Made by a program: the position numbers and the translations under genes. From Nocardia cyriacigeorgica (GTDB taxonomy: Bacteria; Actinomycetota; Actinomycetes; Mycobacteriales; Mycobacteriaceae), in assembly GCF_029868385.1 (NCBI RefSeq), contig NZ_JARWNX010000020.1:62001-126000 (forward strand): a stretch of DNA of 64,000 nt, given 5' to 3'. How positions within the stretch are numbered: position 1 is the first letter of the stretch; every line of letters begins with the position of its first letter. The notes below the pieces were generated by a model that saw nothing but the letters and a program-made list of their open reading frames with translations, was not told the origin of the DNA and searched no databases. Shown here in pieces: positions 26,583 to 34,668 of this stretch.

Positions 26583-27503
26583 TCAGGCGGGTTGCGTCCG
26601 GTACAGATCCGGTTCCAGATAGATCACCCTTGCCGCAGGGACGGCTGCGCGGACGCGCGCCTCGGCGTCGTCGATCGCGGCCGCGATGGCGGCGATATCG
26701 AGGCCGGGCGCGACGGCGACCTTCGCCGCCACCAGCAGCTCCTCCGGGCCCATGTACTGGGTCTTGAGGTGGATGAGGCGGTCGATGCGCTCGCCGTCGA
26801 CCAGGTTCTCCCGGATCGCGCGATCCTCGTCGGGGGTCGCGCCCTCACCGATGAGCAGGCTCTGCATCTCCACGATCAGCACGATCGCGATCACACCGAG
26901 CAGCACACCGATGGCCAGCGTGCCGATACCGTCGAAGACCGCGTTATCGGTGATCATGGTCAGTCCGACACCGCCGAGGGCGAAGATCAGACCGATCAGC
27001 GCGCCGGTGTCCTCCAGCAGCACCACCGGCAGCTCGGGGCTGCGGGAGTTGCGGATGAACCGCCACCAGCTGGCGTTGCCCTTGAGTGGGCGCGATTCGC
27101 GGACCGCGGTGGTGAAACTGTAGGTCTCCAGACCGATCGCGATCACCAGGATGACGATCGCGACGATCGGTGAACTCAGCTCCTCGGGATGCTGGATCTT
27201 GTGGATGCCCTCGTAGATCGCATACACCGAGCCGAGGGTGAACAGCACCAGCGCGACGACGAACGAATAGAAGTAGCGGTTGCGCCCGTACCCGAACGGA
27301 TGCAGCTCATCGGCCTCCTGCTCGGCCCGGCGCTGACCGAACAGCAGCAGGCCCTGGTTGGAGGTATCGGCGACCGAGTGCACACCCTCGGCGAGCATGG
27401 ACGCCGAACCGGTGATCGCCGCACCGACGAACTTGGCCACCGCGATGCCCGCGTTCGCCACCAACGCGGCGACGATCGCCTTCTTCCCACCACCAGCCGA
27501 CAT
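26583..27503 (-). CDS. Cation diffusion facilitator (CDF) family transporter
   Basis: 306 residues with about five or six membrane helices. The metal site in the second helix appears as EGVHSVADTSNQGLLLFG (His and Asp of HxxxD) and in the fifth as LLEDTGALIGL. A cytoplasmic C-terminal domain starts around IGEGATPDED. CDF proteins export divalent metals such as Zn, Fe or Mn using the proton gradient; the metal here is unknown. The start at ATG 27503 is chosen because AGGAGG lies nine bases upstream; the frame extends to 27596 without support. The 199 bases to manA hold no gene. Confidence 0.88.
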   Translation of the reverse strand: MSAGGGKKAIVAALVANAGIAVAKFVGAAITGSASMLAEGVHSVADTSNQGLLLFGQRRAEQEADELHPFGYGRNRYFYSFVVALVLFTLGSVYAIYEGIHKIQHPEELSSPIVAIVILVIAIGLETYSFTTAVRESRPLKGNASWWRFIRNSRSPELPVVLLEDTGALIGLIFALGGVGLTMITDNAVFDGIGTLAIGVLLGVIAIVLIVEMQSLLIGEGATPDEDRAIRENLVDGERIDRLIHLKTQYMGPEELLVAAKVAVAPGLDIAAIAAAIDDAEARVRAAVPAARVIYLEPDLYRTQPA

Positions 27504-27702
27504 CCGGGCTGCCCTCCTGTTCGATGTGCCGCACCATCGCCGCGGTGCGCGGTCGGGGCCCCTTCGATCCGCCACGGACCGGAGCAGGCCGCGCATCAGA
27601 CTATTCGAGACCGCCGCGATTCGCTGTCTCGGATCCTGAACCCGGTGCTACCGGGCTGCCGGTCGGGGTTGCGTGCCGAGGCCGTGACCGATCGCCTCGT
27701 GT

Positions 27703-28923
27703 TCAGGGCGTCCCGCCGACGCAGGCGCAGAACACCTGCGCGGGCCCGTCCACCGCTTGTGCGCGGACTTCGCTGTCGGCGGCCGAGATCCAGGCCGCGG
27801 CACCGCGTTCGAGGACGAGTTCGGAATCCTCCTGGAACAGCCGCACCGAACCCGCGGTGCACAGCACGATGCCCGGACCGGCCTCGGTGAGCGGCACCAG
27901 CGCCGAACCCGCGGTCAGATCGAAACGGCGCAATGCGAATTCCGGTGCGGGCGTGCGATAGCGCACCGATCCGTCACCGGCCGGTTCGGGCAGTACCACC
28001 GGCAGGTCGATCGGCTCGAAGTCCAGCACCCGCAACAACTCCGGGACATCGACATGTTTGGGGGTGAGACCGCCGCGCAGCACATTGTCGGAGTTGGCCA
28101 TGATCTCGACGCCGAGTCCGCGTAGATAAGCGTGCAGATTCCCGGCGTCGAGGAACAGGGCCTGGCCCGGTTCCAGGGTCAACCGGTTGAGCAGCAGCGC
28201 GGCCAGCACGCCCGCATCGCCCGGATAGTTCTCGGCGAGTTCCAGCGCGGTCCTGGCCTCGGGCGCGAATTTGCGTTTCCGGCTCGACAGATAACGCACG
28301 CAGCCGTCGAGCACCTGCGGCAGCAGGGTGGCGAGTACGTTCTGCGGCAGGGTGATCCAGGTGGTGAACAGGGTGCGCAGGCCGTCGGAATCCGGCTGGG
28401 CGGCCAGCAGATCCGCATAGGATTCCAGGCCCGCGACGTCGAGCGCGCGCAGCAACTCGACGGTACGGCGGGGCTCGCGGAATCCGGCCAGCGCCTCGAA
28501 CCGCTCCAGCGCCACCACCAGTTCCGGTTTGTGGTTCTCGTCGCGGTAATTGCGCATCGGCGAGTCCAGCGGCACCCCGGCCTGGTTCTCCCGGTGGAAA
28601 CCGGCCTCGGCCTGCGCGGAACTGGGATGCGCCTGAAGCGACAGCGGTTCCTCGGCGGCGAGGATCTTGAGCAGGAATGGCAGCCTGCCACCGAATTCCG
28701 GTGCGGCGGCGCCGAGTTCACGATCAGGGTCGGCGGAGACCAGCTCCAGCAGGGAGGTGGTCGACCCGTTGCCGATACGCACCTTGGCCGGATCGGCGGG
28801 ATGGGCGCCGAACCACAGTTCGGCTTCCGGATGGGCCGAGGGAACCGGGCGACCGCACAGCTTGGCGAGCGAGGTGCGCGAGCCCCAGGCATAAGAGCGC
28901 AGCGCACCGACGAGTTCGTGCAC
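27703..28923 (-). CDS. manA: Mannose-6-phosphate isomerase, class I
   Basis: 406 residues. The zinc-binding motifs of type I phosphomannose isomerase are visible: PLSLQAHPS (Gln, His), ENHKPELVVAL (Glu) and the active-site LEPGQALFLDAGNLHAYLRGLGVEIMANSDNVLRGGLTPKHVD region. It interconverts fructose-6-P and mannose-6-P, feeding the phosphomannomutase encoded two genes upstream. The GTG start at 28923 overlaps the last base of the preceding stop codon (TAGTG), so the pair is translationally coupled. The same gene pair occurs as Rv3256c-Rv3255c. Confidence 0.93.
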   Translation of the reverse strand: MHELVGALRSYAWGSRTSLAKLCGRPVPSAHPEAELWFGAHPADPAKVRIGNGSTTSLLELVSADPDRELGAAAPEFGGRLPFLLKILAAEEPLSLQAHPSSAQAEAGFHRENQAGVPLDSPMRNYRDENHKPELVVALERFEALAGFREPRRTVELLRALDVAGLESYADLLAAQPDSDGLRTLFTTWITLPQNVLATLLPQVLDGCVRYLSSRKRKFAPEARTALELAENYPGDAGVLAALLLNRLTLEPGQALFLDAGNLHAYLRGLGVEIMANSDNVLRGGLTPKHVDVPELLRVLDFEPIDLPVVLPEPAGDGSVRYRTPAPEFALRRFDLTAGSALVPLTEAGPGIVLCTAGSVRLFQEDSELVLERGAAAWISAADSEVRAQAVDGPAQVFCACVGGTP

Positions 28924-30146
28924 TAGTAGCGTCCCCCGTCGAACTGATCGGAGCCGAATTGTTCGGGGGCGGGACCACTGGTGACCTCACGGGCGCCGAT
29001 CAGGCGCAGATAGGCCGCGGTCATCTCCAGGCGGAGGGCGAGTACAGCCAGTCGTTTCAGCTCGCCACCGAGGGCGAGGGCATCCGCCTCGGCTTCCTCC
29101 GGTTGCGGTGCGGCGGGATCGGTCAGATCACTGCGCAGCAGGTCGAGGTCCGCGGCGACCAGATCGGCGTCGACGAGGCCGGAACCGGCGCCGGAGAAGA
29201 CGGCGAGCTTACGGCGCGCGACCACCTCGTCGGGGTCGGTGCTCAGCACGAACACCCGCATCCGTTCCACCGGCGCCGGGCCGTCGAGCTGTTCGTCGTG
29301 GAAGAGCGGATCGTAATCGGGTGCGGATTCACCTGCGGCGGCGATCATGCGCGGCTGGGCCGCGACGGCGACGGTCAGGTCCACCGCGGTGGCGATCCGG
29401 CCCGCCGACTGCACCAGCACCTCGGCGGCGTGCCCGGCGAGTTCGGTGGCGGCGGGGGAGTCGCCCGCCAACACCAGCCCACGCTGCTGCATCCGGGTGG
29501 CCAGGGTCTTGGCGGGATTGCGGAACACTTCGTGCTGGGGGCCGTCGCGCAGGGCCTCGGCGTCGACCAGATCGGCGAGATCGCTCAAGGTGGGCAGCGC
29601 GGGCCCGCTGCGGGTCGGGTCGACGGCGCGCAGTACGGCGATGCCGACCGCGAGATAGCGCAGCAGCCGGTTGTGGTCGAGGACGGGCAGCCGCGGTGAG
29701 AGCAACGCCGACCGCCCGGCGGCCACCGCGCGCAGCGGACCCTCGTGCGGTGCGGCCACCACGACCTCGGCGCCACGACGCTGGGCCCGGTCGACGGCGT
29801 CCACGAGGCGTGGATCACCCGCATCGTCACCGGCGACGATCACCACGTCGAGCGGACCGACCCACGGTGGGACGGCGACCACGGGCACGATCGGCAGACC
29901 GGCTCCGTCGCCGAGCGCGGCGATCAGCATGCGGGCCGCGCGGGTGGCTCGGCCGGGACCGCAGACGAAGACCAGACTGCGTGGTCGCAGACCATCGAGC
30001 CGCTCCAGGATGCCCTCGTCGACGGCGGCCGCGGTGGCGCGGATCTGGGCGCCGCCGGATGCGGCCGAGCGCAGGGCGCCGCCGCTGTCGGCTGCCTCGA
30101 GCGACTCCGCGTCGTCGAGGTCGAGCACCGGTGTTCCAGCGATCAT
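28923..30146 (-). CDS. SIS/TobH-like protein (Rv3256c family)
   Basis: 407 residues. A Rossmann-like SIS sugar-isomerase fold is suggested by LVFVCGPGRATRAARMLIAAL, VPVVAVPPWVGPLDVVIVAGD and RRGAEVVVAAPHEGPLRAVA. In actinobacteria this protein (called TobH in some annotations) always sits between phosphomannomutase and manA, so it probably acts in the same mannose pathway, but no reaction is known to me. The start at ATG 30146 is preferred because GGGGAGG lies 11 bases upstream; GTG 30158 is in frame. It overlaps manA by one base. Confidence 0.8.
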   Translation of the reverse strand: MIAGTPVLDLDDAESLEAADSGGALRSAASGGAQIRATAAAVDEGILERLDGLRPRSLVFVCGPGRATRAARMLIAALGDGAGLPIVPVVAVPPWVGPLDVVIVAGDDAGDPRLVDAVDRAQRRGAEVVVAAPHEGPLRAVAAGRSALLSPRLPVLDHNRLLRYLAVGIAVLRAVDPTRSGPALPTLSDLADLVDAEALRDGPQHEVFRNPAKTLATRMQQRGLVLAGDSPAATELAGHAAEVLVQSAGRIATAVDLTVAVAAQPRMIAAAGESAPDYDPLFHDEQLDGPAPVERMRVFVLSTDPDEVVARRKLAVFSGAGSGLVDADLVAADLDLLRSDLTDPAAPQPEEAEADALALGGELKRLAVLALRLEMTAAYLRLIGAREVTSGPAPEQFGSDQFDGGRY

Positions 30147-30262
30147 CGGGCGTCCCACCTCCCCTCATCGCGCTGTGTTCGCCGTCGACCCGCACCCTTC
30201 GGTGTCGTGCCCACCGGGACCGTCCCTCTCCGGATGGGGCCGGGCGAATCCAAGGTCTGTGC

Positions 30263-30389
30263 TTCCACTATTCCAGTCGGGAACCGGCTATGTCCTGGAT
30301 CCCCGGTCGGGAAGGCCAGTCTGCCTTCCGTCTCGAATCCTGAGCATGTGATTCCTTCTCTCGGTAATTCCACTATCCCAGTCAGGAAC
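30263..30389. repeat. Pair of 22-bp direct repeats
   Basis: TTCCACTATTCCAGTCGGGA (+AC) at 30263-30284 recurs as TTCCACTATCCCAGTCAGGA (+AC) at 30368-30389, with 20 of 22 bases identical and 105 bases apart. The second copy contains the stop codon of the phosphomannomutase gene. The 222-base gap around them (30160-30381) holds no gene. Confidence 0.6.
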
Positions 30390-31758
30390 GCACGATTGTG
30401 AGGATCTCGGTCACGAGTGCGTCTACTTCCTCCGGCGATCTGGCTTCGACGTTGAGACGTAGCAGCGGTTCGGTATTGGAGGCGCGCAGGTTGAACCAGG
30501 CGTCGGCGGGCAGCTGGACCGTCACGCCGTCCAGCCGGTCGACCGAGACCGCCCGATCGGCGAATGCGTCCAGTACCGCACTCGTGCGTGCGGCGGCGTC
30601 GTCGACGGTGGAGTTGATCTCCCCGGACGCGGCGTAGGTGTTGTAGGACGACATCAGCTCCGAGACCGGCCGGTCCTTCTCACCGAGCGCGGCGAGTACG
30701 TGCAAGGCGGCGAGCATGCCGGAGTCGGCGCCCCAGAAGTCGCGGAAGTAGTAGTGCGCGGAGTGCTCGCCGCCGAACACCGCACCGGTGGCGGCCATCT
30801 GCTGTTTGATGAACGAATGGCCGACCCTGGTGCGCACCGGTGTGCCGCCCAGCTCGGTGACCAGTTCGGGCACCGAGCGCGAGGTGATCAGGTTGTGGAT
30901 GATCACCGCGCCCGGCTCCTTACCGAGTTCGCGTTCGGCGACCAGCGCGGTGATGGCCGAGGGCGAGACCGGATCGCCGTTCTCGTCGACGACGAAGCAG
31001 CGGTCGGCGTCGCCGTCGAAGGCGAGACCGATATCGGCGCCGGATGTGCGGACCAGCTCCTGGAGATCGACCAGATTCTTCGGGTCCAGCGGGTTGGCCT
31101 CATGGTTGGGGAAGCTGCCGTCGAGTTCGAAGTACAGCGGCACGATCGTCACCGGCGCCAGGCTGCCGAGCACCGCCGGCACCGTGTGCCCGCCCATACC
31201 GTTGCCCGCGTCCACCGCGATCTTCAGCGGACGGATATCGGTGAGGTCGACGAGTTCGCGTAGGAAGGTGGCGTAATCGCCGAGCAGGTCGGTCTCGGTG
31301 GCGCTGCCGCGGGCGCCGTCGTAGCCGGGCACGCCCGCGGTGACCTCGGCGGCGATGGTCGCGAGGCCGGTGTCCTGGCCGACCGGAAGCGCTTTGGCGC
31401 GGCACAACTTGATGCCGTTGTAGCGGGCGGGGTTGTGGCTGGCGGTGAACATCGCGCCGGGGCAGTCCAGTGTGCCGGAGGCGAAGTAGAGCTGGTCGGT
31501 GGAGGCCAGGCCGATATGCACCACATCGAGGCCCTGGCCGAGCACGCCATCGGCGAAGGCGGCCGCCAGTTCGGGGGAGGAGTCGCGCATATCGTGTCCG
31601 ATGACGACACGTCGCGCGTTCTCCGCGCGCATCAGCCGCGCGAACGAGGCCCCCACATCGGAGACGAATCGGGCATCGATCTGGTCACCGACCACACCGC
31701 GGACGTCGTAGGCCTTGATCACCGCGTTCACGAAATCGGCAGAGCGGGCGACTGTCAT
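30382..31758 (-). CDS. pmmA: Phosphomannomutase/phosphoglucomutase
   Basis: 458 residues of the alpha-D-phosphohexomutase superfamily. The phosphoserine loop is FTASHNPARYNGIK (catalytic Ser). The metal loop is FDGDADRCFVVDENG, the sugar loop FGGEHSAHYYFRDFWGADSG and the phosphate loop LRASNTEPLLRLNVEA. It converts mannose-6-P from ManA to mannose-1-P, the substrate of the guanylyltransferase at 21.6 kb. ATG 31758 lies seven bases after TAGGGT, so the mRNA is probably leaderless; the frame extends to 31797 without support. It corresponds to Rv3257c. Confidence 0.93.
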   Translation of the reverse strand: MTVARSADFVNAVIKAYDVRGVVGDQIDARFVSDVGASFARLMRAENARRVVIGHDMRDSSPELAAAFADGVLGQGLDVVHIGLASTDQLYFASGTLDCPGAMFTASHNPARYNGIKLCRAKALPVGQDTGLATIAAEVTAGVPGYDGARGSATETDLLGDYATFLRELVDLTDIRPLKIAVDAGNGMGGHTVPAVLGSLAPVTIVPLYFELDGSFPNHEANPLDPKNLVDLQELVRTSGADIGLAFDGDADRCFVVDENGDPVSPSAITALVAERELGKEPGAVIIHNLITSRSVPELVTELGGTPVRTRVGHSFIKQQMAATGAVFGGEHSAHYYFRDFWGADSGMLAALHVLAALGEKDRPVSELMSSYNTYAASGEINSTVDDAAARTSAVLDAFADRAVSVDRLDGVTVQLPADAWFNLRASNTEPLLRLNVEARSPEEVDALVTEILTIVRS

Positions 31759-31765
31759 AGCGAAC

Positions 31766-31771
31766 ACCCTA
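31766..31771 (-). promoter_or_regulatory. -10 element of the phosphomannomutase gene
   Basis: TAGGGT on the minus strand, seven bases before ATG 31758. Confidence 0.5.
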
Positions 31772-31826
31772 ATGCCAGGGCGTGGCGGCGCCGACATGGT
31801 CCCGGCAGTTGCCCGCGGGCACGGCC

Positions 31827-32216
31827 TCAGCTGGGCGGATCGGGCAGGACGCGCAGATGTCCACGGCGGCCGGTGCGGGTGGCGCGCGGCGGCGGGGGCG
31901 CGTAATCACGGTAGCCGTGTTGATCGGGTTCGGGCGGACGGCGGCGCAGCCCGGCCTCGCGAACCGCCTCGGCGAGGGCGGTCAGATCGTCGTCGTCGGG
32001 TGTGCTGGAGGAGAATCCGCCTTCGTGCCGGACCATGTCCCAGCCCTTGGGCGCGGTGATGCGGGAGGCGTGCGTTTCGCAGAGGTCCCAGGAGTGGGGT
32101 TCGGCTACCGTCGCGAGGGGTCCGACCACCGCGGTCGAGTCCGAGTAGACATAGGTGAGCGTCGCGACGGCCGGATTCTTGCAACCTGGTCGGCAGCAAC
32201 GACGCATGGGAATCAC
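31827..32216 (-). CDS. DUF3499 family zinc-finger-like protein (Rv3258c family)
   Basis: 129 residues. Two Cys clusters (RRCCRPGCKNPAVATLTY and WDLCETHASRITAPKGW) resemble a small zinc-binding fold. The C-terminus is acidic, then Pro/Arg-rich. The family is conserved between phosphomannomutase and whiB2 in Mycobacteriales; function unknown. GTG 32216 is chosen because TACTCT lies exactly seven bases upstream and there is no Shine-Dalgarno sequence; the in-frame ATG three codons later would be the alternative. Confidence 0.85.
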   Translation of the reverse strand: MIPMRRCCRPGCKNPAVATLTYVYSDSTAVVGPLATVAEPHSWDLCETHASRITAPKGWDMVRHEGGFSSSTPDDDDLTALAEAVREAGLRRRPPEPDQHGYRDYAPPPPRATRTGRRGHLRVLPDPPS

Positions 32217-32223
32217 GCCAGTG

Positions 32224-32229
32224 AGAGTA
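32224..32229 (-). promoter_or_regulatory. -10 element of the DUF3499 gene
   Basis: TACTCT on the minus strand, seven bases before GTG 32216; predicted leaderless transcript. Confidence 0.45.
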
Positions 32230-32349
32230 ACCCGCTCGGCGGCCGTGGGTGGGGAGACACGCTCAGTGAATCCCCGCCGATCGGCGCGTCGCAGGCCGTC
32301 CGGCCGCCGTCAGTGGCTGATTTCGCGCCGCTGCGCGCGCGGTCGCACA

Positions 32350-32829
32350 TCAGCTCGGATCGGGATCGATGACGTCGGGATCGACGCCGAGATAGGTGGC
32401 GATCTGCTGGACCAGAACCTCGCGCAGCAGTTCCACGAGATCGTCCGGATCGCCGGCCCGCAATTCGAGCGGTTTGCGGAACAGGACCACTCGTGCCCGG
32501 ATGGGGGTGCCGTGCCGGTCGACTCCCGCGGGGATGAGTCGTGACAGCGGCACCGGTCCGTCGGCCACGACCTCGTCCGGCCAGGTGACCGAATCAGGGT
32601 GCAGCGGACGGATTTTCGGCACATCGTCGACCGCGATATCGAGCTTGGTCAGCCGATCGTGCCACCGCGAATCCAGCGGAGCGAACGCCTCGAGCACGAG
32701 GCGGTCGAACTTCTGGCCGCGGGTGCGCCAGGCGGGGACGGTCGGTGGCAGCATCGGTCCGCGTACCCCGCGGCCACGGCGGGTCACCGACCTGGCTGTC
32801 GGGGGACGTCGGTTGCGGGAGCGTGCCAT
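32350..32829 (-). CDS. Metallopeptidase-family (zincin-like) protein lacking the catalytic motif
   Basis: 159 residues; the basic N-terminus is followed by RGQKFDRLVLEAFAPLDSRW, LDIAVDDVP and ARVVLFRKPLELRA, the layout of the small PF06262-type zincin family (Rv3259-like). The position where active members have HExxH reads LLREVLVQQIATYLGVD: Arg replaces the first His and Gln the second. It is therefore probably not a protease. ATG 32829 has TAACGT seven bases upstream (32837-32842), consistent with a leaderless mRNA. Confidence 0.75.
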   Translation of the reverse strand: MARSRNRRPPTARSVTRRGRGVRGPMLPPTVPAWRTRGQKFDRLVLEAFAPLDSRWHDRLTKLDIAVDDVPKIRPLHPDSVTWPDEVVADGPVPLSRLIPAGVDRHGTPIRARVVLFRKPLELRAGDPDDLVELLREVLVQQIATYLGVDPDVIDPDPS

Positions 32830-32836
32830 ACCCGAA

Positions 32837-32842
32837 ACGTTA
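32837..32842 (-). promoter_or_regulatory. -10 element of the zincin-like gene
   Basis: TAACGT on the minus strand, seven bases before ATG 32829. Confidence 0.45.
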
Positions 32843-32922
32843 GCCAGCTACCGCGACCCACTGTCGGCCCGCCCCGGCCACACGCACCGAGGCGGGCTCG
32901 CCGGGACCTCGACGGCCCGGAT

Positions 32923-33324
32923 TCAGCCGATGCCGCGCTTGAGCCTGCGGCGCTCGCGTTCGGACAAACCGCCCCAGATACCGAAGCGTTCATCGTGTGC
33001 GAGTGCGTATTCCAGGCACTCGTCGCGAACCTCGCACCCCATGCAGATCCGTTTCGCCTCGCGGGTCGAGCCGCCCTTCTCGGGGAAGAACGCCTCCGGA
33101 TCGGTCTGGGCGCACAGGGCGCGTTCCTGCCACTGTTCTTCGATGGACTCGAACATCTCGTCGAAACCCGGTACGACCAAGCTGAGTCGGGGGGCCGAAT
33201 CTCGCTCACCCCCCTCATGGTCATTCCACCCGGCCTCTGCGCAGACGCTACGTGCTGCGCCTGCCGTGGAATCGGTTTGCGATACGCCGCCCGGCATGCC
33301 CGAAGGGGCCAGCTCATTGGCCAT
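32923..33324 (-). CDS. whiB2: WhiB2 family iron-sulfur transcriptional regulator
   Basis: 133 residues. The four cluster ligands are Cys71, Cys94, Cys97 and Cys103 (C-x22-CxxC-x5-C), followed by the GIWGGL turn at 115-120 and the basic tail RERRRLKRG. The block from QWQERALCAQTDPEAFFPEK onward is what I remember for mycobacterial WhiB2/WhmD, an essential regulator of septation. The variable N-terminus is typical. ATG 33324 follows GAGGAGG. The gene is divergent from fbiA; a perfect LexA-type box lies 121 bases upstream of its start. Confidence 0.93.
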   Translation of the reverse strand: MANELAPSGMPGGVSQTDSTAGAARSVCAEAGWNDHEGGERDSAPRLSLVVPGFDEMFESIEEQWQERALCAQTDPEAFFPEKGGSTREAKRICMGCEVRDECLEYALAHDERFGIWGGLSERERRRLKRGIG

Positions 33325-33444
33325 CGCTCCGCCTCCTCACTGTGTGTTAGCGCAGAATGCTTCTTTCCGCCGGACCAACACGCCTACCGACGGCACTACT
33401 CCGCGACGTTGTCTCGCGGACATCCCCGAGCATGCCGCCCCGGC

Positions 33445-33460
33445 TCGAACATTCGTTCGA
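33445..33460. promoter_or_regulatory. LexA (SOS) box
   Basis: TCGAAC-ATTC-GTTCGA is a perfect palindrome and matches the actinobacterial LexA consensus TCGAAC-N4-GTTCGA. It lies 121 bases before whiB2 and 210 bases before the fbiA start. Confidence 0.7.
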
Positions 33461-33655
33461 AAAACCGTTCGCGCGTTGAACTCTCGCGCGATCCCGGAAT
33501 GACATGACTGTGATTAGACACGCCGGACGCGTCGATGGTCAAGCCGCTGTCGCTATTCCGTTACTATCCGGCAGCGCTTTCGAAGACGATCTTGAACCGT
33601 CATATAGCAAATGAGCAGCAAATATGGCTCGAAGCGCGGCCGATCCGGGGGCGCA

Positions 33656-33661
33656 TAGGCT
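33656..33661 (+). promoter_or_regulatory. -10 element of fbiA
   Basis: TAGGCT, eight bases before GTG 33670; predicted leaderless start. Confidence 0.4.
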
Positions 33662-33669
33662 ATGCGGAT

Positions 33670-34668
33670 GTGACTTCAGAACAAGCGGACATCGCACCGG
33701 GCAATGCGCTCCGCATCGCCGTCCTTGTCGGCGGAGTGGGTGGTGCGCGGTTCCTTCAGGGTGTTCGGGAACTACTGCCCGATGCCGAGGTTTCGGCCAT
33801 CGTCAATGTCGGTGACGACGTGTGGATGCACGGGCTCCGTATTTGTCCCGACCTCGATACCTGCATGTATACCCTCGGTGGCGGAATCGATACCGAACGC
33901 GGCTGGGGCCGGGTGGGCGAAACCTGGCACGCCAAGGAAGAGCTGGCGAAATACCATGCGCAGCCGGACTGGTTCGGCTTGGGTGACCGTGATATCGCCA
34001 CCCACTTGGTTCGAACGGAAATGCTGAACGCCGGTTACCCGCTCTCGGCGGTCACCGAGGCGCTGTGCAATCGATGGCAACCGGGTGTGAAACTGATCCC
34101 GGCAACCGATGATCGTTGTGAAACCCATGTCGTTGTCAGTGACCCGGACAACCCTGGCGAACGCCGCGCGATCCATTTCCAAGAGTGGTGGGTTCGATAC
34201 CGAGCGGGCATCGAGACACATGGATTCGCCACAATCGGCGCGGATCAAGCCAAACCCGCACCGAATGTGATCGATGTCATAGGTGCCGCTGATGTGGTCT
34301 TGCTCGCACCGTCGAACCCGGTGGTGAGCATCGGCTCCATCCTCGCGGTGCCCGGCATCCGTGGCGCGTTGCGCACCACCGAGGCGAAGGTTATCGGCAT
34401 CTGTCCGGTCATCGACGGAAAACCGTTGCGCGGCATGGCCGATGAGTGCCTGTCGGTCATCGGGGTGGAGACCTCCGCGGAGGCGGTCGGCCGCCATTAC
34501 GGCGCGCGCTCGACGACCGGCATCCTCGACGGCTGGTTGATCCACAGCACCGACACCGCGGACGTTCCCGGTGTCGAGGTCCGCAGCGTGCCACTGCTGA
34601 TGACCGATCCGCCGACCACCGCCGAAATGGTGCGTGCGGCACTGGATCTGGCAGGAGTGAAGCCATGA
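33670..34668 (+). CDS. fbiA: 2-phospho-L-lactate/phosphoenolpyruvate transferase (CofD)
   Basis: 332 residues. The N-terminal [19 protein letters not shown] is the CofD substrate-binding motif; [19 protein letters not shown] and [18 protein letters not shown] are further signatures. The enzyme joins the activated phosphoenolpyruvate- or lactate-derived group to the deazaflavin Fo, giving (dehydro-)F420-0. GTG 33670 is chosen because it leaves only 12 residues before the conserved strand, gives the family's length and has TAGGCT eight bases upstream. The stop overlaps fbiB by four bases. Confidence 0.92.
   Translation: MTSEQADIAPGNALRIAVLVGGVGGARFLQGVRELLPDAEVSAIVNVGDDVWMHGLRICPDLDTCMYTLGGGIDTERGWGRVGETWHAKEELAKYHAQPDWFGLGDRDIATHLVRTEMLNAGYPLSAVTEALCNRWQPGVKLIPATDDRCETHVVVSDPDNPGERRAIHFQEWWVRYRAGIETHGFATIGADQAKPAPNVIDVIGAADVVLLAPSNPVVSIGSILAVPGIRGALRTTEAKVIGICPVIDGKPLRGMADECLSVIGVETSAEAVGRHYGARSTTGILDGWLIHSTDTADVPGVEVRSVPLLMTDPPTTAEMVRAALDLAGVKP

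Larger units (their letters stand above)
33325..33669. other. Divergent whiB2-fbiA regulatory region
   Basis: 345 bases with no gene, unusually AT-rich for this window near 33580-33660. It holds the LexA-type box (33445-33460) and a TAGGCT -10 at 33656-33661. The fbiA frame is open from 33535 but that part lacks similarity to FbiA, so it is treated as upstream sequence. Confidence 0.6.

Noticed and set aside
33535..33669. Longer FbiA with 45 extra N-terminal residues
   Set aside because: FbiA/CofD begins a few residues before [10 protein letters not shown]; the extra part is AT-rich promoter-like DNA.
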